DNA from: Sphingomonas sp.
GTDB lineage: Bacteria; Pseudomonadota; Alphaproteobacteria; Sphingomonadales; Sphingomonadaceae
Assembly: GCA_017418975.1 (NCBI GenBank)
Contig: JAFOMG010000017.1
Location: 558,001-622,000, forward strand
Length of the DNA: 64,000 nt
Direction of reading: 5' to 3'
Part shown: positions 29,963 through 38,809 of the stretch, piece by piece
Layout: each line of letters begins with the position of its first letter
How positions within the stretch are numbered: the stretch's first letter is position 1
Program-made: the position numbers and the translations under genes
The notes under the pieces: generated by a model
The model's input: only the letters and a program-made list of their open reading frames with translations
The model's database searches: none
What the model was told of the DNA's origin: nothing

Positions 29963-30171
29963 GGGCCTTCTCTTCTCGCGGATGCGGAATCTGAGGGGGC
30001 TTCTAGGACTCACTTCCCCGGGACGCAACGCCTCGACGGGTGAGAATGACTCGCAAGAAGAACCGGTTGTGGATGCCTTGGTCCGGAAGCCTTCCGAAAC
30101 CGCGTTTCCAGGGGCCGCGGCATCGCCGGAACCGCACCGCGCCGGCGCAATCGCGCATTGCCATGGGGTGC

Positions 30172-30202
30172 TTTATATGTGCAATACACTTGCCATTGTG
30201 AA
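30172..30202 (-). promoter_or_regulatory. candidate promoter of the nuo operon
   Basis: Read on the minus strand, TTCACA (30202-30197) and TATAAA (30177-30172) stand 19 bases apart in the only AT-rich patch of the 264-base divergent spacer. The spacing is long, so the exact boxes are uncertain. Two copies of ttgtgaa (30196-30202, 30206-30212) lie 10 bases apart on the plus strand and may be a regulator site. Confidence 0.35.
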
Positions 30203-30226
30203 ATTTTGTGAACGGGGTGTCTTCAC

Positions 30227-31216
30227 ATGATCGCACGGACTCTGCTGCTCGGGATCGCACTGGCCATGGCCGCCTGCCCGGCCCTCGCCCAACCGGGCGC
30301 GGCGACGAAACCGGCGGCGGCGCTCGACGAGCGCGAGATCGCGGGATTCCCGCATGCGCGGCTCTATCGCATCGCCGGCGAGACGCGCCGCCCGGTAGTG
30401 GTGATCCTGCCCGGCGCCGAGGGCGGCGACGAGGCCGGCCGCCGCTTCGGCCCCATCCTGGCAAGGCTCGGCTATGCGGCAGTGAGCCTGCCCTATTACT
30501 CCCCCAACTGGGGCAAATATGGCCCGCCCCCCGCCTTTCCCGACCTGCCCGGCAGCTTCATCGACATCCGCGTGGACCAGCTGGCCGGCCTTCGCGCCGC
30601 GCTGGCCAGGCTCCCCGGCGTCGATGTCGAGCGATTCGGCCTGTTCGCCGGGTCCAAGGGATCGGAGTTCGCGCTGGTCGCGGCCAGCCGCTATGCCTGG
30701 ATCGACGCGGTGGTCGCCTACACGCCGTCGGATCTGGTTTGGGAAGGCTGGGGCCCGGAGATGCTGGAAGCGGAAGGCACCCGCTCCTCCTTCTCCTTCG
30801 CCGGCAAGCCGCTCGCCTTCATGCCCTATCGCGGGTTCGTCGCGGGGCTGCAGGCCGGCCCCGCCGCCGATCTGCGCGCGATCCACGAGAATGGTCGCGC
30901 CGACCATCCCGATCGCGAAGCCGCCGCCCGCATTCCGGTCGAGGACTATCGCGGCGCCCTGATGCTGATCACCGGCGATGCGGACCGGCTGTGGAATTCG
31001 GGCCGGATGGCACGCAACATCGTCGCGACGCGCAAGGCCAGGGGGCTGGAGACGCAGGCGCTGATCTATCCGGACGCCGGCCACGACCTGGGTGGCGGAT
31101 CGGCGGAACCGCGCGTCGATCCGCGTGGCGGCGGCACGCCGGAGGCGAACGCCAAGGCACGCGCCGATGCCTGGCCGAAAATGGTGGCGTTCCTGGCGGC
31201 GACGCTCCGCCCCTAG
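30227..31216 (+). CDS. exported alpha/beta hydrolase, BAAT/acyl-CoA thioesterase-like
   Basis: The 329-residue protein has a signal peptide (LLLGIALAMAACPALA). A hydrolase of the bile-acid-CoA:amino-acid N-acyltransferase C-terminal type follows. Its nucleophile elbow is FAGSKGSEFAL, the acid likely GDADRLWNS, and the His DAGHDLGGG, followed by the insert GGTPEANAKARADAW that is typical of this family. A Cys in MAACPAL could mark a lipoprotein, though the lipobox is imperfect. It probably hydrolyses an ester or thioester in the periplasm; the substrate is unknown. It diverges from nuoA. The Shine-Dalgarno is ggggtg. Confidence 0.75.
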   Translation: MIARTLLLGIALAMAACPALAQPGAATKPAAALDEREIAGFPHARLYRIAGETRRPVVVILPGAEGGDEAGRRFGPILARLGYAAVSLPYYSPNWGKYGPPPAFPDLPGSFIDIRVDQLAGLRAALARLPGVDVERFGLFAGSKGSEFALVAASRYAWIDAVVAYTPSDLVWEGWGPEMLEAEGTRSSFSFAGKPLAFMPYRGFVAGLQAGPAADLRAIHENGRADHPDREAAARIPVEDYRGALMLITGDADRLWNSGRMARNIVATRKARGLETQALIYPDAGHDLGGGSAEPRVDPRGGGTPEANAKARADAWPKMVAFLAATLRP

Positions 31217-31250
31217 GTCGGGAACCCGGGCAGGCCCTTGAAATCACTTC

Positions 31251-31278
31251 CGTCATCCCCGCCTTCGCGGGGATGACA
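31251..31278. repeat. palindromic repeat, single hairpin
   Basis: cgtcatccccgccttcgcgg with its ggatgac completion forms a strong hairpin between two convergent genes (hydrolase and inositol phosphatase). It belongs to the same family as the copies at 58665, 59890 and others. It may serve as a bidirectional 3'-end hairpin. Confidence 0.7.
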
Positions 31279-31301
31279 GTGAAGGACATTGCTCCCAAAG
31301 A

Positions 31302-32117
31302 TCAGCGCAGCGAGTTCGCCACCAGCTTGTGCAGCTTGGAGTGCAGCACGTCATTGGCCGCGAGATACTGGTTGCGCTCGCGCGACAGGTCCTGCCCGCG
31401 ATAGTCGGTCACGAAGCCACCGGCCTCGCGGATCAGCAGCATGCCCGCCGCCACGTCCCAGGGCTTCAGGTTCGATTCCCAGAAACCGTCGAACCGGCCC
31501 GCGGCAACCCAGGCGAGGTCGAGCGCCGCCGAGCCCAGCCGGCGGATCCCGGCCACTTCGGGCGCCACCGCGCCGAAGATGCGGCTCCATTCGGCGAAAT
31601 CACCATGGCCCAGGAACGGAATGCCCGTGGCGATCAGCGCCTCGTCGAGATGGCGGCGCGCCGAGACGCGCAGGCGCTGGTCCTGCAGCCAGGCACCGCG
31701 GCCCTTCTCCGACCAGAAGCTCTCGTCGGTGAGCGGCTGATAGATATAGCCGTGCGTCACTTCGGGCTTGCCCTGGGCGCCGTGCGGGTCCTCGACCGCG
31801 ATCGAGATGCAGAAATGCGGGATGCCGTGCAGGAAGTTGCTGGTCCCGTCGAGCGGATCGATGATCCAGCGCGGCTTGTTGGGATCGCCCGCGATCTCGC
31901 CGCGCTCCTCGACCAGGAATCCCCAGTCCGGCCGCGCCTTCTGGAGCTCCTCGATCAGCGTGTCCTCGGCGCGCCGGTCGGCGAGGCTGACAAAGTCCGC
32001 CGGCCCCTTGCGGCTGACCTGGAGGTGCTGGACTTCGTTGAAGTCGCGGCGCAGGCGCGGGCCGGCCTTGCGGCAGGCGCGCTCCATGACGGTGATGAGG
32101 CCGGAATGCGAAACCAT
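31302..32117 (-). CDS. suhB: inositol-1-monophosphatase family protein
   Basis: The 271-residue protein has the Mg-dependent phosphatase signature: Glu70 in VEERGEIAG, the IIDPLDGTSNF loop (85-95) and the second signature LKPWDVAAGMLLI. SuhB-type enzymes dephosphorylate inositol phosphates and, in some bacteria, assist rRNA antitermination. It is the third gene of an efp-cupin-suhB operon with one-base overlaps. The symbol is by family similarity; the physiological substrate is not shown. Confidence 0.9.
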   Translation of the reverse strand: MVSHSGLITVMERACRKAGPRLRRDFNEVQHLQVSRKGPADFVSLADRRAEDTLIEELQKARPDWGFLVEERGEIAGDPNKPRWIIDPLDGTSNFLHGIPHFCISIAVEDPHGAQGKPEVTHGYIYQPLTDESFWSEKGRGAWLQDQRLRVSARRHLDEALIATGIPFLGHGDFAEWSRIFGAVAPEVAGIRRLGSAALDLAWVAAGRFDGFWESNLKPWDVAAGMLLIREAGGFVTDYRGQDLSRERNQYLAANDVLHSKLHKLVANSLR

Positions 32118-32434
32118 TAGACGGAGCCCTTACGCTCGAAAACCAGGATGCGGGCTTCGCCCACGGGGTGCGCGACATGCTCGTCGCCGATCTCGGCCAC
32201 GAACATGTCGCCGGCAGCCAGGCGCGCCACATGCTCGCTACCGTCCAGACGATAGTGCATGTCGACTTCGCCATCGAGGACGCAGAACAGCTCGGCACCG
32301 TCATTGACGTGCCAGCGATAGGGCTGGTCCGTCCAATGCAGGCGCGCCGTCGCGCCCTCGATCTCGACCAGATCGCGCGCGCCCCAGGGCCGCTCGGTCC
32401 GGAAGCTGCGCGCGTCTCTGATCACGCTAGGCAT
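32117..32434 (-). CDS. small cupin-domain protein
   Basis: This is a 105-residue single-domain cupin. Metal-site residues appear in WHVNDGAELFCVLDGEVDMH (motif 1: His, Glu and His) and GDMFVAEIGDEHVAHP (motif 2 region). These folds bind a divalent metal and serve as dioxygenases, isomerases or ligand sensors. It sits translationally coupled between efp and suhB. The substrate cannot be inferred. Confidence 0.8.
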   Translation of the reverse strand: MPSVIRDARSFRTERPWGARDLVEIEGATARLHWTDQPYRWHVNDGAELFCVLDGEVDMHYRLDGSEHVARLAAGDMFVAEIGDEHVAHPVGEARILVFERKGSV

Positions 32435-32997
32435 CAGTCCGCGCGGCGGACATAGGCCTGCTCGTACACGTCGACGACGATGCGCGTGCCCGAGGCGATG
32501 TGCGGCGGCACCATGATGCGCACGCCATTGTCCAGCACGGCCGGCTTGTACGACGACGAGGCCGTCTGGCCCTTCACCACCGCATCGGCCTCGACGATCG
32601 TCGCCTCGATCGTGTCGGGCAGCTGCACGCTGATCGCCTCTTCGTCATAGAGTTCCATGATCACGTCCATGCCGTCCTGCAGGAAGGCGGCGGCATCGCC
32701 GAGCAGGTCGCGCGGCAGCGTGGTCTGGTCGTAGGTTTCCTTGTCCATGAACACCAGGCTGTCGCCCTCGGGATACAGGAACTGGAAGTCCTTGGTGTCG
32801 AGGCGCACGCGCTCCACCGTCTCCGCCGAGCGGAAGCGGACATTGTTCTTGCGGCCGTCGCGCAGGTTCTTGAGCTCGACCTGCATGTACGCACCGCCCT
32901 TGCCGGGCTGCGTGTGCTGGATCTTCACGGCACGCCAGATGCCGCCTTCATATTCGATGATGTTGCCGGGACGGATGTCCACGCCGCTGATCTTCAT
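32434..32997 (-). CDS. efp: translation elongation factor P
   Basis: The 187-residue protein comprises three beta-barrel domains and begins [19 protein letters not shown]. The loop residue inserted into the ribosome is in [10 protein letters not shown] (Lys33). EF-P rescues ribosomes stalled at polyproline. The Lys loop suggests the EpmA-type lysylation branch or no modification, but no epmA is visible here. It is the first gene of a three-gene operon. Confidence 0.97.
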   Translation of the reverse strand: MKISGVDIRPGNIIEYEGGIWRAVKIQHTQPGKGGAYMQVELKNLRDGRKNNVRFRSAETVERVRLDTKDFQFLYPEGDSLVFMDKETYDQTTLPRDLLGDAAAFLQDGMDVIMELYDEEAISVQLPDTIEATIVEADAVVKGQTASSSYKPAVLDNGVRIMVPPHIASGTRIVVDVYEQAYVRRAD

Positions 32998-33086
32998 GGT
33001 CGAGACCTATGGAACTGAGAAAGAGCTGAGCCGGCGCCTTTAGCCGCGCGCGGGGACTTGGGCAAGCCATCCCGGTTCTTGCCGGC

Positions 33087-33167
33087 CACGCGGGCGGAAG
33101 CCGGGGTCTCGTGCCGCATGCTGTCCGATTTGCCGCACGAGATCCCGGCTTCCGCCGGAATGACGGA
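33087..33167. repeat. palindromic repeat pair upstream of efp
   Basis: The two arms gcggaagccggggtctcgtg and tgccgcacgagatcccggct are inverted copies that can form one large cruciform or two small hairpins. They match the copies at 11417 and 18200. Confidence 0.7.
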
Positions 33168-33776
33168 TCACGGCCGGGCATTCCGCAGCAGCGGATAGGG
33201 ATTGACGTTCCGCCCCTGCCACCAGCCCTCGCCCGGCCGCATGCGCTTGATCTCGAAATGGAGGTGCGGCGCGCCGCCCGCCGCGCTGCCGCTATTGCCC
33301 ACCGTCGCGATGCGCTCGCCCTGGCGCACCGGCTGCCTCTCGTCCACCAGCCGGCTGTCGAGATGGGCATAATAATGGATCGTCCCGCCGTCCCGGGTGC
33401 GCACATAGAGGGTGTGGCCGCCATTCACGCTCTCGAAGACCTTCTCGACCGTGCCCGCCGCCGCGGCGAGCACCGGCGTGCCCCTGGGGGCCATGATGTC
33501 GATCGCATGATGCTCGCGCGCGCCGTTGCCGCGGCTCTGGCCCCAGCTGTCGCTGAGCTGGCCGGCGGCCACGCCCTCCACGGGAATGATCAGCGCGGCG
33601 GCATCATCCGCATCGTCCGCGCCGGCGGGAGCGGCGTCCTGGGGCCCCGCAAGCTGCGACGGGGCGGCCGGCGCGGCGGGCTGCACCGTGATCCGCACCA
33701 GCGACAGGAACCCCACCGCCATCAGCGCCAGCAGCACGGCCAGGCTCCAGCCGGCCCGCTTCGCCCAGAGCCCCAT
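33168..33776 (-). CDS. M23 family peptidoglycan endopeptidase
   Basis: The start is taken at ATG 33776 (aggaat just upstream), giving 202 residues with an N-terminal signal anchor (LAVLLALMAVGFLSLV), then an Ala/Pro/Asp linker and an M23/LytM domain. The metal ligands are in HHAIDIMAPRG and HLHFE (about 171-175). Such enzymes cut peptide cross-links of peptidoglycan or activate amidases from the periplasm. The gene follows the L,D-transpeptidase by 5 bases, so cutting and linking enzymes are co-expressed. Confidence 0.88.
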   Translation of the reverse strand: MGLWAKRAGWSLAVLLALMAVGFLSLVRITVQPAAPAAPSQLAGPQDAAPAGADDADDAAALIIPVEGVAAGQLSDSWGQSRGNGAREHHAIDIMAPRGTPVLAAAAGTVEKVFESVNGGHTLYVRTRDGGTIHYYAHLDSRLVDERQPVRQGERIATVGNSGSAAGGAPHLHFEIKRMRPGEGWWQGRNVNPYPLLRNARP

Positions 33777-33781
33777 CGCGC

Positions 33782-34789
33782 CTATTCCTGGAACACTGCC
33801 CTGGTGCCCGGCTTCACCATCAGCGCGAGCCGCGCCGCATCCCAATTGGTCAGACGGATGCAGCCGTGACTCTCGGTGCGGCCGATCAGCTGCGGCTCGG
33901 GCGTGCCATGGATGCCGTAATGCTCCTTGGAAAGATCCAGCCACACCACCCCCACCGGGCCGTTCGGCCCCGGCGGCAGCATCGCCGGGTCACTGCCCTT
34001 CTTCGCGTCCCAGAACAGCTTGGGGTTGTAGTGGAATTTCGGATTGGTGTCCGCCCCGTTGATCTTCCAGGTGCCGATCGGCAGCGGATCGTGCGCGCTG
34101 CCCATGGTCGCGCTGAACTGAGCGACCAGGCGCCCCTGCCCGTCATACACCTTGAGCACCTTCTCGCTCTTGTCGACCACGATGTGATCGGCCTCGGGCA
34201 CCTTGGCCTCGACGTTGAGCATGTTGAGCGTCCGCCGCCATTCCGGCTTGATGTCCGCCGGATAGTCGCGCGATGCAGGAAGCGCATTGGGGAAGCGGAA
34301 CGCCGCGCCCGGCACGATCCTGCCGCCGCCCGGATTGAGCTCGACCAGCACCTCGGGCGTGGTGTGGAACATCTCGGCCAGCTTCTCGAGCGGGCGGGTA
34401 TAGGCGAGCGAGGCCAGCCTGGCCTGCTTCTCGGGGTCCTTCGGGATCGGGTTGACATAGGGCCCGGCCAGCGTCCCGGCGTCGAGAGTCAGCCGCCGGA
34501 CCGGACGCAGCGAGGCATAGGGCGCGAGCGCGCGCAGCGTCGCCGGATCGAGCGTGCCGGTCGCGGGCATGCCGCGCGCGGTCTGGAACCCCTTCAGCGC
34601 CGCCGTGAGCGACTGGCCCGGGCGCCCGTCGAGAATGCCGGGCGAGAAGCCGAGATGATCGAGGATGACCTGGGCATGGAGGATGGAGTAATCGATCGGC
34701 GGCCTGCCGGAAGTTCCCCCCTGCCCCGCCGCGGCGGGACCAAAGGAGACACAGGCGAGGCAAGCCGCGAATCCGACAAATTTCCGCAC
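33782..34789 (-). CDS. L,D-transpeptidase with peptidoglycan-binding domain
   Basis: The frame is open upstream, but GTG 34789 with aggag 8 bases before it starts a signal peptide (KFVGFAACLACVSFGPAAA) and gives 335 residues. A PG-binding-1-like repeat lies at about 35-90 (ILDGRPGQSLTAALKGFQ). A LysM-like stretch (LAEMFHTTPEVLVELNPG) precedes the YkuD catalytic domain with HGCIRL at about 308-313 (catalytic Cys, His). It forms 3-3 peptidoglycan cross-links or anchors outer-membrane proteins. It is co-transcribed with the M23 peptidase. Confidence 0.92.
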   Translation of the reverse strand: MRKFVGFAACLACVSFGPAAAGQGGTSGRPPIDYSILHAQVILDHLGFSPGILDGRPGQSLTAALKGFQTARGMPATGTLDPATLRALAPYASLRPVRRLTLDAGTLAGPYVNPIPKDPEKQARLASLAYTRPLEKLAEMFHTTPEVLVELNPGGGRIVPGAAFRFPNALPASRDYPADIKPEWRRTLNMLNVEAKVPEADHIVVDKSEKVLKVYDGQGRLVAQFSATMGSAHDPLPIGTWKINGADTNPKFHYNPKLFWDAKKGSDPAMLPPGPNGPVGVVWLDLSKEHYGIHGTPEPQLIGRTESHGCIRLTNWDAARLALMVKPGTRAVFQE

Positions 34790-34878
34790 CGAATCAAGCT
34801 CCTGCAGATGACGTTCCGCAAGAACAACGGCTGGAACTCCGAGTGTTTCCGTCGTCCCGGCCCGGACGACGTCCGGGA

Positions 34879-35565
34879 TCAGGCCAGCAGCGCGGCGAAC
34901 GCCTTCATCGCGGCTTCCTCGTCCCCGTCCCATATCGCGCCGGAAACCGCGAGGAAGTCCGCGCCCGCCTTCACCAGCGGCGGCGCGTTCTCGGGCGTGA
35001 TCCCGCCGATCGCGACGCAAGGCAGCTCGAACAGCGCCGACCACCAGCTGAGGATCACCGGCTCGGGGCGATGCCGGGTCTTCTTGGTGGCGGTGGGATA
35101 GAAGGCACCGAACGCGACATAGTCCGCACCCGCCTCGCCGGCTTCCATCGCCAGGTGCCGGCTGTCGTGACAAGTCACCCCCACCTGCACCTGCGGGCCG
35201 AGCACGGCGCGCGCCTCGCGCGGATCGCCGTCCTCCTGCCCCAGATGCACGCCATCGGCACCCAGGCGCTTGGCCAGGCTGACGCTGTCGTTGACGATGA
35301 AGGCGATGTCGGCATCGGCGCAGATCCGCTGCAGCGGCTCGGCAAGGCGTGCCGCCTCGTGCTGGTCGACGCCCTTCACCCGGAACTGGAACGCCGCCGC
35401 CGGCCCGGCACCGAGCGCGCGCTTCAGCCGCTCGGGGAAGGCGCCGCCCACCTCGCGCGGCGAGATCAGGTAGAGCTGGCAGGGCGGACGACGTACGTCC
35501 CGCTCGAACTGCGCGGCGAAATTCGGGTCGAGCGGCGGCAGGCCGTCTTCATCCAGGTCGGTCAT
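34879..35565 (-). CDS. thiE: thiamine phosphate synthase
   Basis: This 228-residue TIM-barrel protein makes thiamine phosphate from HMP-pyrophosphate and thiazole phosphate. Motifs seen are FIVNDSVSLAKRLGADGVHL (pyrophosphate/HMP), GAFYPTATKKTRH (in place of the common GPvfpTxTK) and CVAIGGITPENAPPL. The loop differs somewhat from E. coli ThiE but matches the alphaproteobacterial subtype. An N-terminal extension of about 30 residues precedes the barrel. A perfect hairpin (34861-34877) lies just past its stop. Confidence 0.9.
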   Translation of the reverse strand: MTDLDEDGLPPLDPNFAAQFERDVRRPPCQLYLISPREVGGAFPERLKRALGAGPAAAFQFRVKGVDQHEAARLAEPLQRICADADIAFIVNDSVSLAKRLGADGVHLGQEDGDPREARAVLGPQVQVGVTCHDSRHLAMEAGEAGADYVAFGAFYPTATKKTRHRPEPVILSWWSALFELPCVAIGGITPENAPPLVKAGADFLAVSGAIWDGDEEAAMKAFAALLA

Positions 35566-35681
35566 CGGGGGAGCCTTAGCGAAAGCCGGTTGGCTTCACC
35601 ACTATCGATCGAAACCGAGTGGCGGCCGGGCCCCGGCCAAGGCAGGATCGCCGCAGGATAACAAGCGGAAGGGGGATTCGC

Positions 35682-36170
35682 ATGTTCAGCATGTTCAAAT
35701 GGCCAATCGGCCGCGCCGGCCGCGGCGCGATGTTCCTGTGGCTGATCCTTGGCAGCCTGGGCTTCTCGGCGATCAAGTTCTTCGCCTTTCGCCAGGTCGC
35801 TCTCGGAAGCATCCAGCTCGGCTTCCGCTCCGAGGCGATTGCGCATCCGACTTTCTTCCCGCTCTGGTACGTCGCATTGGAAGCAGCATTCGACCTGGCG
35901 CTGCTTGTCGTGGCGATTGCCCGGTTGCACGACATCGGCAAACCGGGTTGGTGGCTCTTCGGTTTCGTTGCGCTGGCGGCCCTCGCATCATTGCCCGGAC
36001 TCGGCGTGCTTTTGCTGGTAGCGCTGGTCCTCTGGATCGCTCTGCTGTTCTGGCCGGGCACTTTCGGCCCCAATGCCTACGGCCCGCACCCACTCGGCTG
36101 GGAGTCGCGCGAGCAATATGAGGCGCAGATGCGCGCGTTGCGGGAACATGCCCCGCCGGGCAAAGCCTAG
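35682..36170 (+). CDS. DUF805 membrane protein
   Basis: The ATG at 35682 with ggaaggggga before it gives 162 residues; the in-frame ATG at 35619 lacks a ribosome site. Three to four transmembrane helices surround the family motif ARLHDIGKPGWWLFGF, and the C-terminus GTFGPNAYGPHPLGW is diagnostic of DUF805. The role of this family is unknown. It is convergent with the O-methyltransferase, and their ends overlap by four bases. Confidence 0.88.
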   Translation: MFSMFKWPIGRAGRGAMFLWLILGSLGFSAIKFFAFRQVALGSIQLGFRSEAIAHPTFFPLWYVALEAAFDLALLVVAIARLHDIGKPGWWLFGFVALAALASLPGLGVLLLVALVLWIALLFWPGTFGPNAYGPHPLGWESREQYEAQMRALREHAPPGKA

Positions 36171-36835
36171 CCGGCCCGCACCACCGCAATCAGGAACCCA
36201 TCCCAGCCCTTGTCGCCCACCGTCTGGATCGCGGTGGCGTCGAGGCGCGGCTCGGCTGCGACCGCGTCGAACAGCGCGCGGGTGCCGAGCACGCTGGGAT
36301 CGGCGCTGTCCGCCTCCAGGACCCTGCCGCCGCGGACCACATTGTCGACCAGGATCACGCTGCCCGGCCGCGTGAGCCTGAGCGCCGCGTCGAGATAGGC
36401 CCGGTTGCCGGGCTTGTCGGCGTCGATGAACACCAGGTCGAACGGCCCCTCACCCGCCGCGATCATCGCTGCGAGCGTCTCCGCCGCCGGTCCGACGCGA
36501 ACGTCGCAACGGGCATCGAGCCCGGCCCGCGCCAGATTGGCCCGCGCCACCTCGGCATGATGCGGCTCCAGTTCGAGCGTAACCAATTGTCCGTCCCCCG
36601 GCAGGGCACGGGCGAGGCAGATCGTCGAATAGCCGCCCAGCGTCCCCACTTCGAGGATGCGCCGCGCGCCGGACATTCGGGCGAACAGCTCGAGCATCCG
36701 GCCCTGCGCCGCCGAGACATCGATCGCCGGCAGCCCGCCCGCGGCATTGGCCGCCAGCGTGGCGTCGAGCGCCGGGTCCGCGCCGATCAGCTTGCCGGCG
36801 ATATAGCCGTCCACCGCGATCCAGTCCTGCGCCAT
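36167..36835 (-). CDS. SAM-dependent O-methyltransferase (CCoAOMT-like)
   Basis: The ATG at 36835 follows ggagacgggc and gives 222 residues; an ATG at 36862 is less likely. It is a class I methyltransferase of the methyltransf_3 (catechol/caffeoyl-CoA type) family. SAM motif I is RILEVGTLGGYSTICLA, the metal-binding acidic motif FDLVFIDADKPGN follows, and VILVDNVVRGG comes next. It likely methylates a catechol-like hydroxyl using a divalent cation. The substrate is unknown and no pathway genes adjoin. Confidence 0.9.
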   Translation of the reverse strand: MAQDWIAVDGYIAGKLIGADPALDATLAANAAGGLPAIDVSAAQGRMLELFARMSGARRILEVGTLGGYSTICLARALPGDGQLVTLELEPHHAEVARANLARAGLDARCDVRVGPAAETLAAMIAAGEGPFDLVFIDADKPGNRAYLDAALRLTRPGSVILVDNVVRGGRVLEADSADPSVLGTRALFDAVAAEPRLDATAIQTVGDKGWDGFLIAVVRAG

Positions 36836-36891
36836 GCCCGTCTCCGCCGCGCCGATTGCCACTTGGCCCAGGATGACCCAAAGTCGCCCCG

Positions 36892-37320
36892 ATGGGGAGA
36901 GGCTTGCGCGGATTTGGTCGACGGGGTGCCCTGGCGGGGTCGCTCGCGCTTGCCGCCTGCGGTGCTCCCGCGCCCGAGAGATACCTCGCGCCGGTGCCCG
37001 CGGCGGAGCTGGCCGGGCTGCTGCCCGGGCACCTCATCCGCCGCGAACCCATGGCCCCCTGCGACGCGGGGCCGCTCAGCTTTCCCGCGCCGGGCAAGTT
37101 CCTCGCCTATAATGGCTTCGGCAACGCCTCCGGAACCTATCGCGTCGTCGATGGAGCGGTGGAGCTCGACGGCATTTCCGGCGGCAAGCGGGATCGATTC
37201 CGCATCCGCTTCGCCCGGGACCCGAAGGGCACTCTCCTCCACGCCTATCCCGACAGCGAACTGCGCCCGACAATACTCGATCCGATCAATGCCGGGACCG
37301 TGGCGACCGGCTGCCACTAG
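36892..37320 (+). CDS. putative lipoprotein, unknown function
   Basis: This 142-residue protein has a basic N-terminus, a hydrophobic run and a lipobox (LALAAC, Cys about 23), so it is probably a lipoprotein. The mature part has two more cysteines (APCDAGP and the terminal ATGCH). The middle (YNGFGNASGTYRVVDGAVEL) looks like beta strands. No family is recognised. It stands alone between divergent and convergent neighbours. Confidence 0.65.
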   Translation: MGRGLRGFGRRGALAGSLALAACGAPAPERYLAPVPAAELAGLLPGHLIRREPMAPCDAGPLSFPAPGKFLAYNGFGNASGTYRVVDGAVELDGISGGKRDRFRIRFARDPKGTLLHAYPDSELRPTILDPINAGTVATGCH

Positions 37321-37323
37321 CGC

Positions 37324-37713
37324 CTAGCCCTTGATCCCGATTCCCGTCACGGGCCGCGTCTCGACATGGGTTTCGAACCCCGCGATCAGCGGCCGTCCCT
37401 TGGCGATCGCCGCCTGCACCGCGGGCAGCTTGAGCGAGTCGGCGTGGAACTGCCGGGTCTTCCAGATCTCGGTGATCCAGATGCCGTCGGCGTCCTTCAG
37501 ATCCTCGGCGATCAGATAGGCCATGCAGCCCGGCATGTCGCCGGTGCCGCCGGAGAGCAGCGCGACCAGCTCGGCCCGCTTGCCCGGCCGCGCCTTGATC
37601 TTGCCGATCAGGCCATAGGGCTCGACTTCTTCCATCCGCTTCCCCCGTGCCGGCACGGACCCGGCCAGCATCGCCATGGCGAGCCCTGCCAGCACGGGTC
37701 GGCGACCGATCAT
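37324..37713 (-). CDS. exported ABM-fold (antibiotic biosynthesis monooxygenase-like) protein
   Basis: The 129-residue protein begins with a twin-arginine-like or Sec leader (MIGRRPVLAGLAMAMLAGSV). The remainder is a dimeric alpha-beta-barrel ABM domain, with GLIGKIKARPGKRAELVALL, CMAYLIAEDLKDADGIWITE and a WKTRQFHADSLKL segment. ABM proteins oxidise quinol-type compounds or degrade haem; many are uncharacterised. It overlaps the fba stop (ATGA), so it is co-translated with aldolase, an odd pairing for an exported protein. Confidence 0.8.
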   Translation of the reverse strand: MIGRRPVLAGLAMAMLAGSVPARGKRMEEVEPYGLIGKIKARPGKRAELVALLSGGTGDMPGCMAYLIAEDLKDADGIWITEIWKTRQFHADSLKLPAVQAAIAKGRPLIAGFETHVETRPVTGIGIKG

Positions 37714-38624
37714 TCCTCGTTCTTGTAGATGCGCACGAGCTTGTCGAGCATCGCCAGCGCCTCGTCGCGGGGGCGCTGGAAGGTATTGCGGCCGATGATC
37801 GAGCCATTGCCGCCGCCGTCGCGGATATCGCGCGCGTCCTGATAGACCGCATCGGCGCCCTTCGCCGCGCCGCCCGAGAAGACGACGATGCGGCGGCCGG
37901 CGAAGCAGCTCTGCGCGACATGCTTCACCCGGTCCGCCTGCGCCGACCAGTCGGTGCCCTCATAGACCTTCTGGGCTTCCTTCTGCTCGATATGCGCGCT
38001 CGGCAGCTTCACCTTGATGATGTGCGCGCCGAGCAGCGCCGCCATGTGCGCGGCATAGGCGCCGACGTCGAGCGCCAGCTCGCCGTCCTTCGAAAGCTTG
38101 CCGCCGCGCGGGTACGACCAGATCACCGTGGCGATGCCGACCGAGGCGGCCTCGGCGCGCAGTTCCTTGATTTCCTCCATCATGCCGAACACGTCGTCGG
38201 CACCCGGATAGATGGTGAAGCCGATCGCCGAGCAGCCGAGGCGCAGCGCATCGTCGACGCCACCGGTGACGGCCTGGTCGATCGAGGTCGCCCAGCTGTT
38301 CGAGCTGTTGACCTTGAGGATGGTCGGGATCTGGCCGGCAAAGGTATCGGCCCCGGCCTCGATCATGCCGAGCGGCGCGGCATAGGCGCTGAGGCCCGCG
38401 TCGATCGCCAGCTGATAGTGATAATGGGGATCATAGGCGGCGGGGTTCACCGCGAAGCTGCGTGCCGGACCATGTTCGAAGCCCTGGTCCACCGGCAGGA
38501 TGATCAGCTTGCCCGTGCCGCCCAGCTTGCCCTGCATCAGGATGCGGGCGAGATTGGCCTTCACGCCCGGATTGTCGGACTCGTAATTGGCGAGGATGGC
38601 TTTGACAGCGGGCGTGATCGACAT
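37710..38624 (-). CDS. fba: fructose-bisphosphate aldolase class I
   Basis: This 304-residue aldolase is of the DhnA/FbaB class I type. Motifs are LIILPVDQGFEHGPARSF, GADTFAGQIPTILKVNSSNS, a GAHIIKVKLPS strand whose Lys likely forms the Schiff base, and IVVFSGGAAKGAD. It cleaves fructose 1,6-bisphosphate to triose phosphates, or the reverse. It lies 3 kb downstream of tkt-gap-pgk, separated by a chemoreceptor and a TlpA gene on the other strand. It is co-transcribed with the exported ABM-fold protein. Confidence 0.93.
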   Translation of the reverse strand: MSITPAVKAILANYESDNPGVKANLARILMQGKLGGTGKLIILPVDQGFEHGPARSFAVNPAAYDPHYHYQLAIDAGLSAYAAPLGMIEAGADTFAGQIPTILKVNSSNSWATSIDQAVTGGVDDALRLGCSAIGFTIYPGADDVFGMMEEIKELRAEAASVGIATVIWSYPRGGKLSKDGELALDVGAYAAHMAALLGAHIIKVKLPSAHIEQKEAQKVYEGTDWSAQADRVKHVAQSCFAGRRIVVFSGGAAKGADAVYQDARDIRDGGGNGSIIGRNTFQRPRDEALAMLDKLVRIYKNEE

Positions 38625-38809
38625 GGATTTTCCCTTGTTCGTGTAGTGCTGAACGAGCCCCTATCGCCCGGTTTCGCAAGCGAAAAGCCTGACAACGCTG
38701 CCACCGCACGGGCTTTTCCGGGAAGGGCGGCGAAAGGGGGTCCCCGGGGCCGCGCTTGACGCCTCCCCCGGCCCGCGACAGCATGACGCCGGGCAATGGG
38801 GGACGGAAC

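Noticed and set aside
34861..34877. Perfect hairpin beyond thiE as a terminator
   Set aside because: No T-run follows on the minus strand; it could equally be a degenerate repeat copy.
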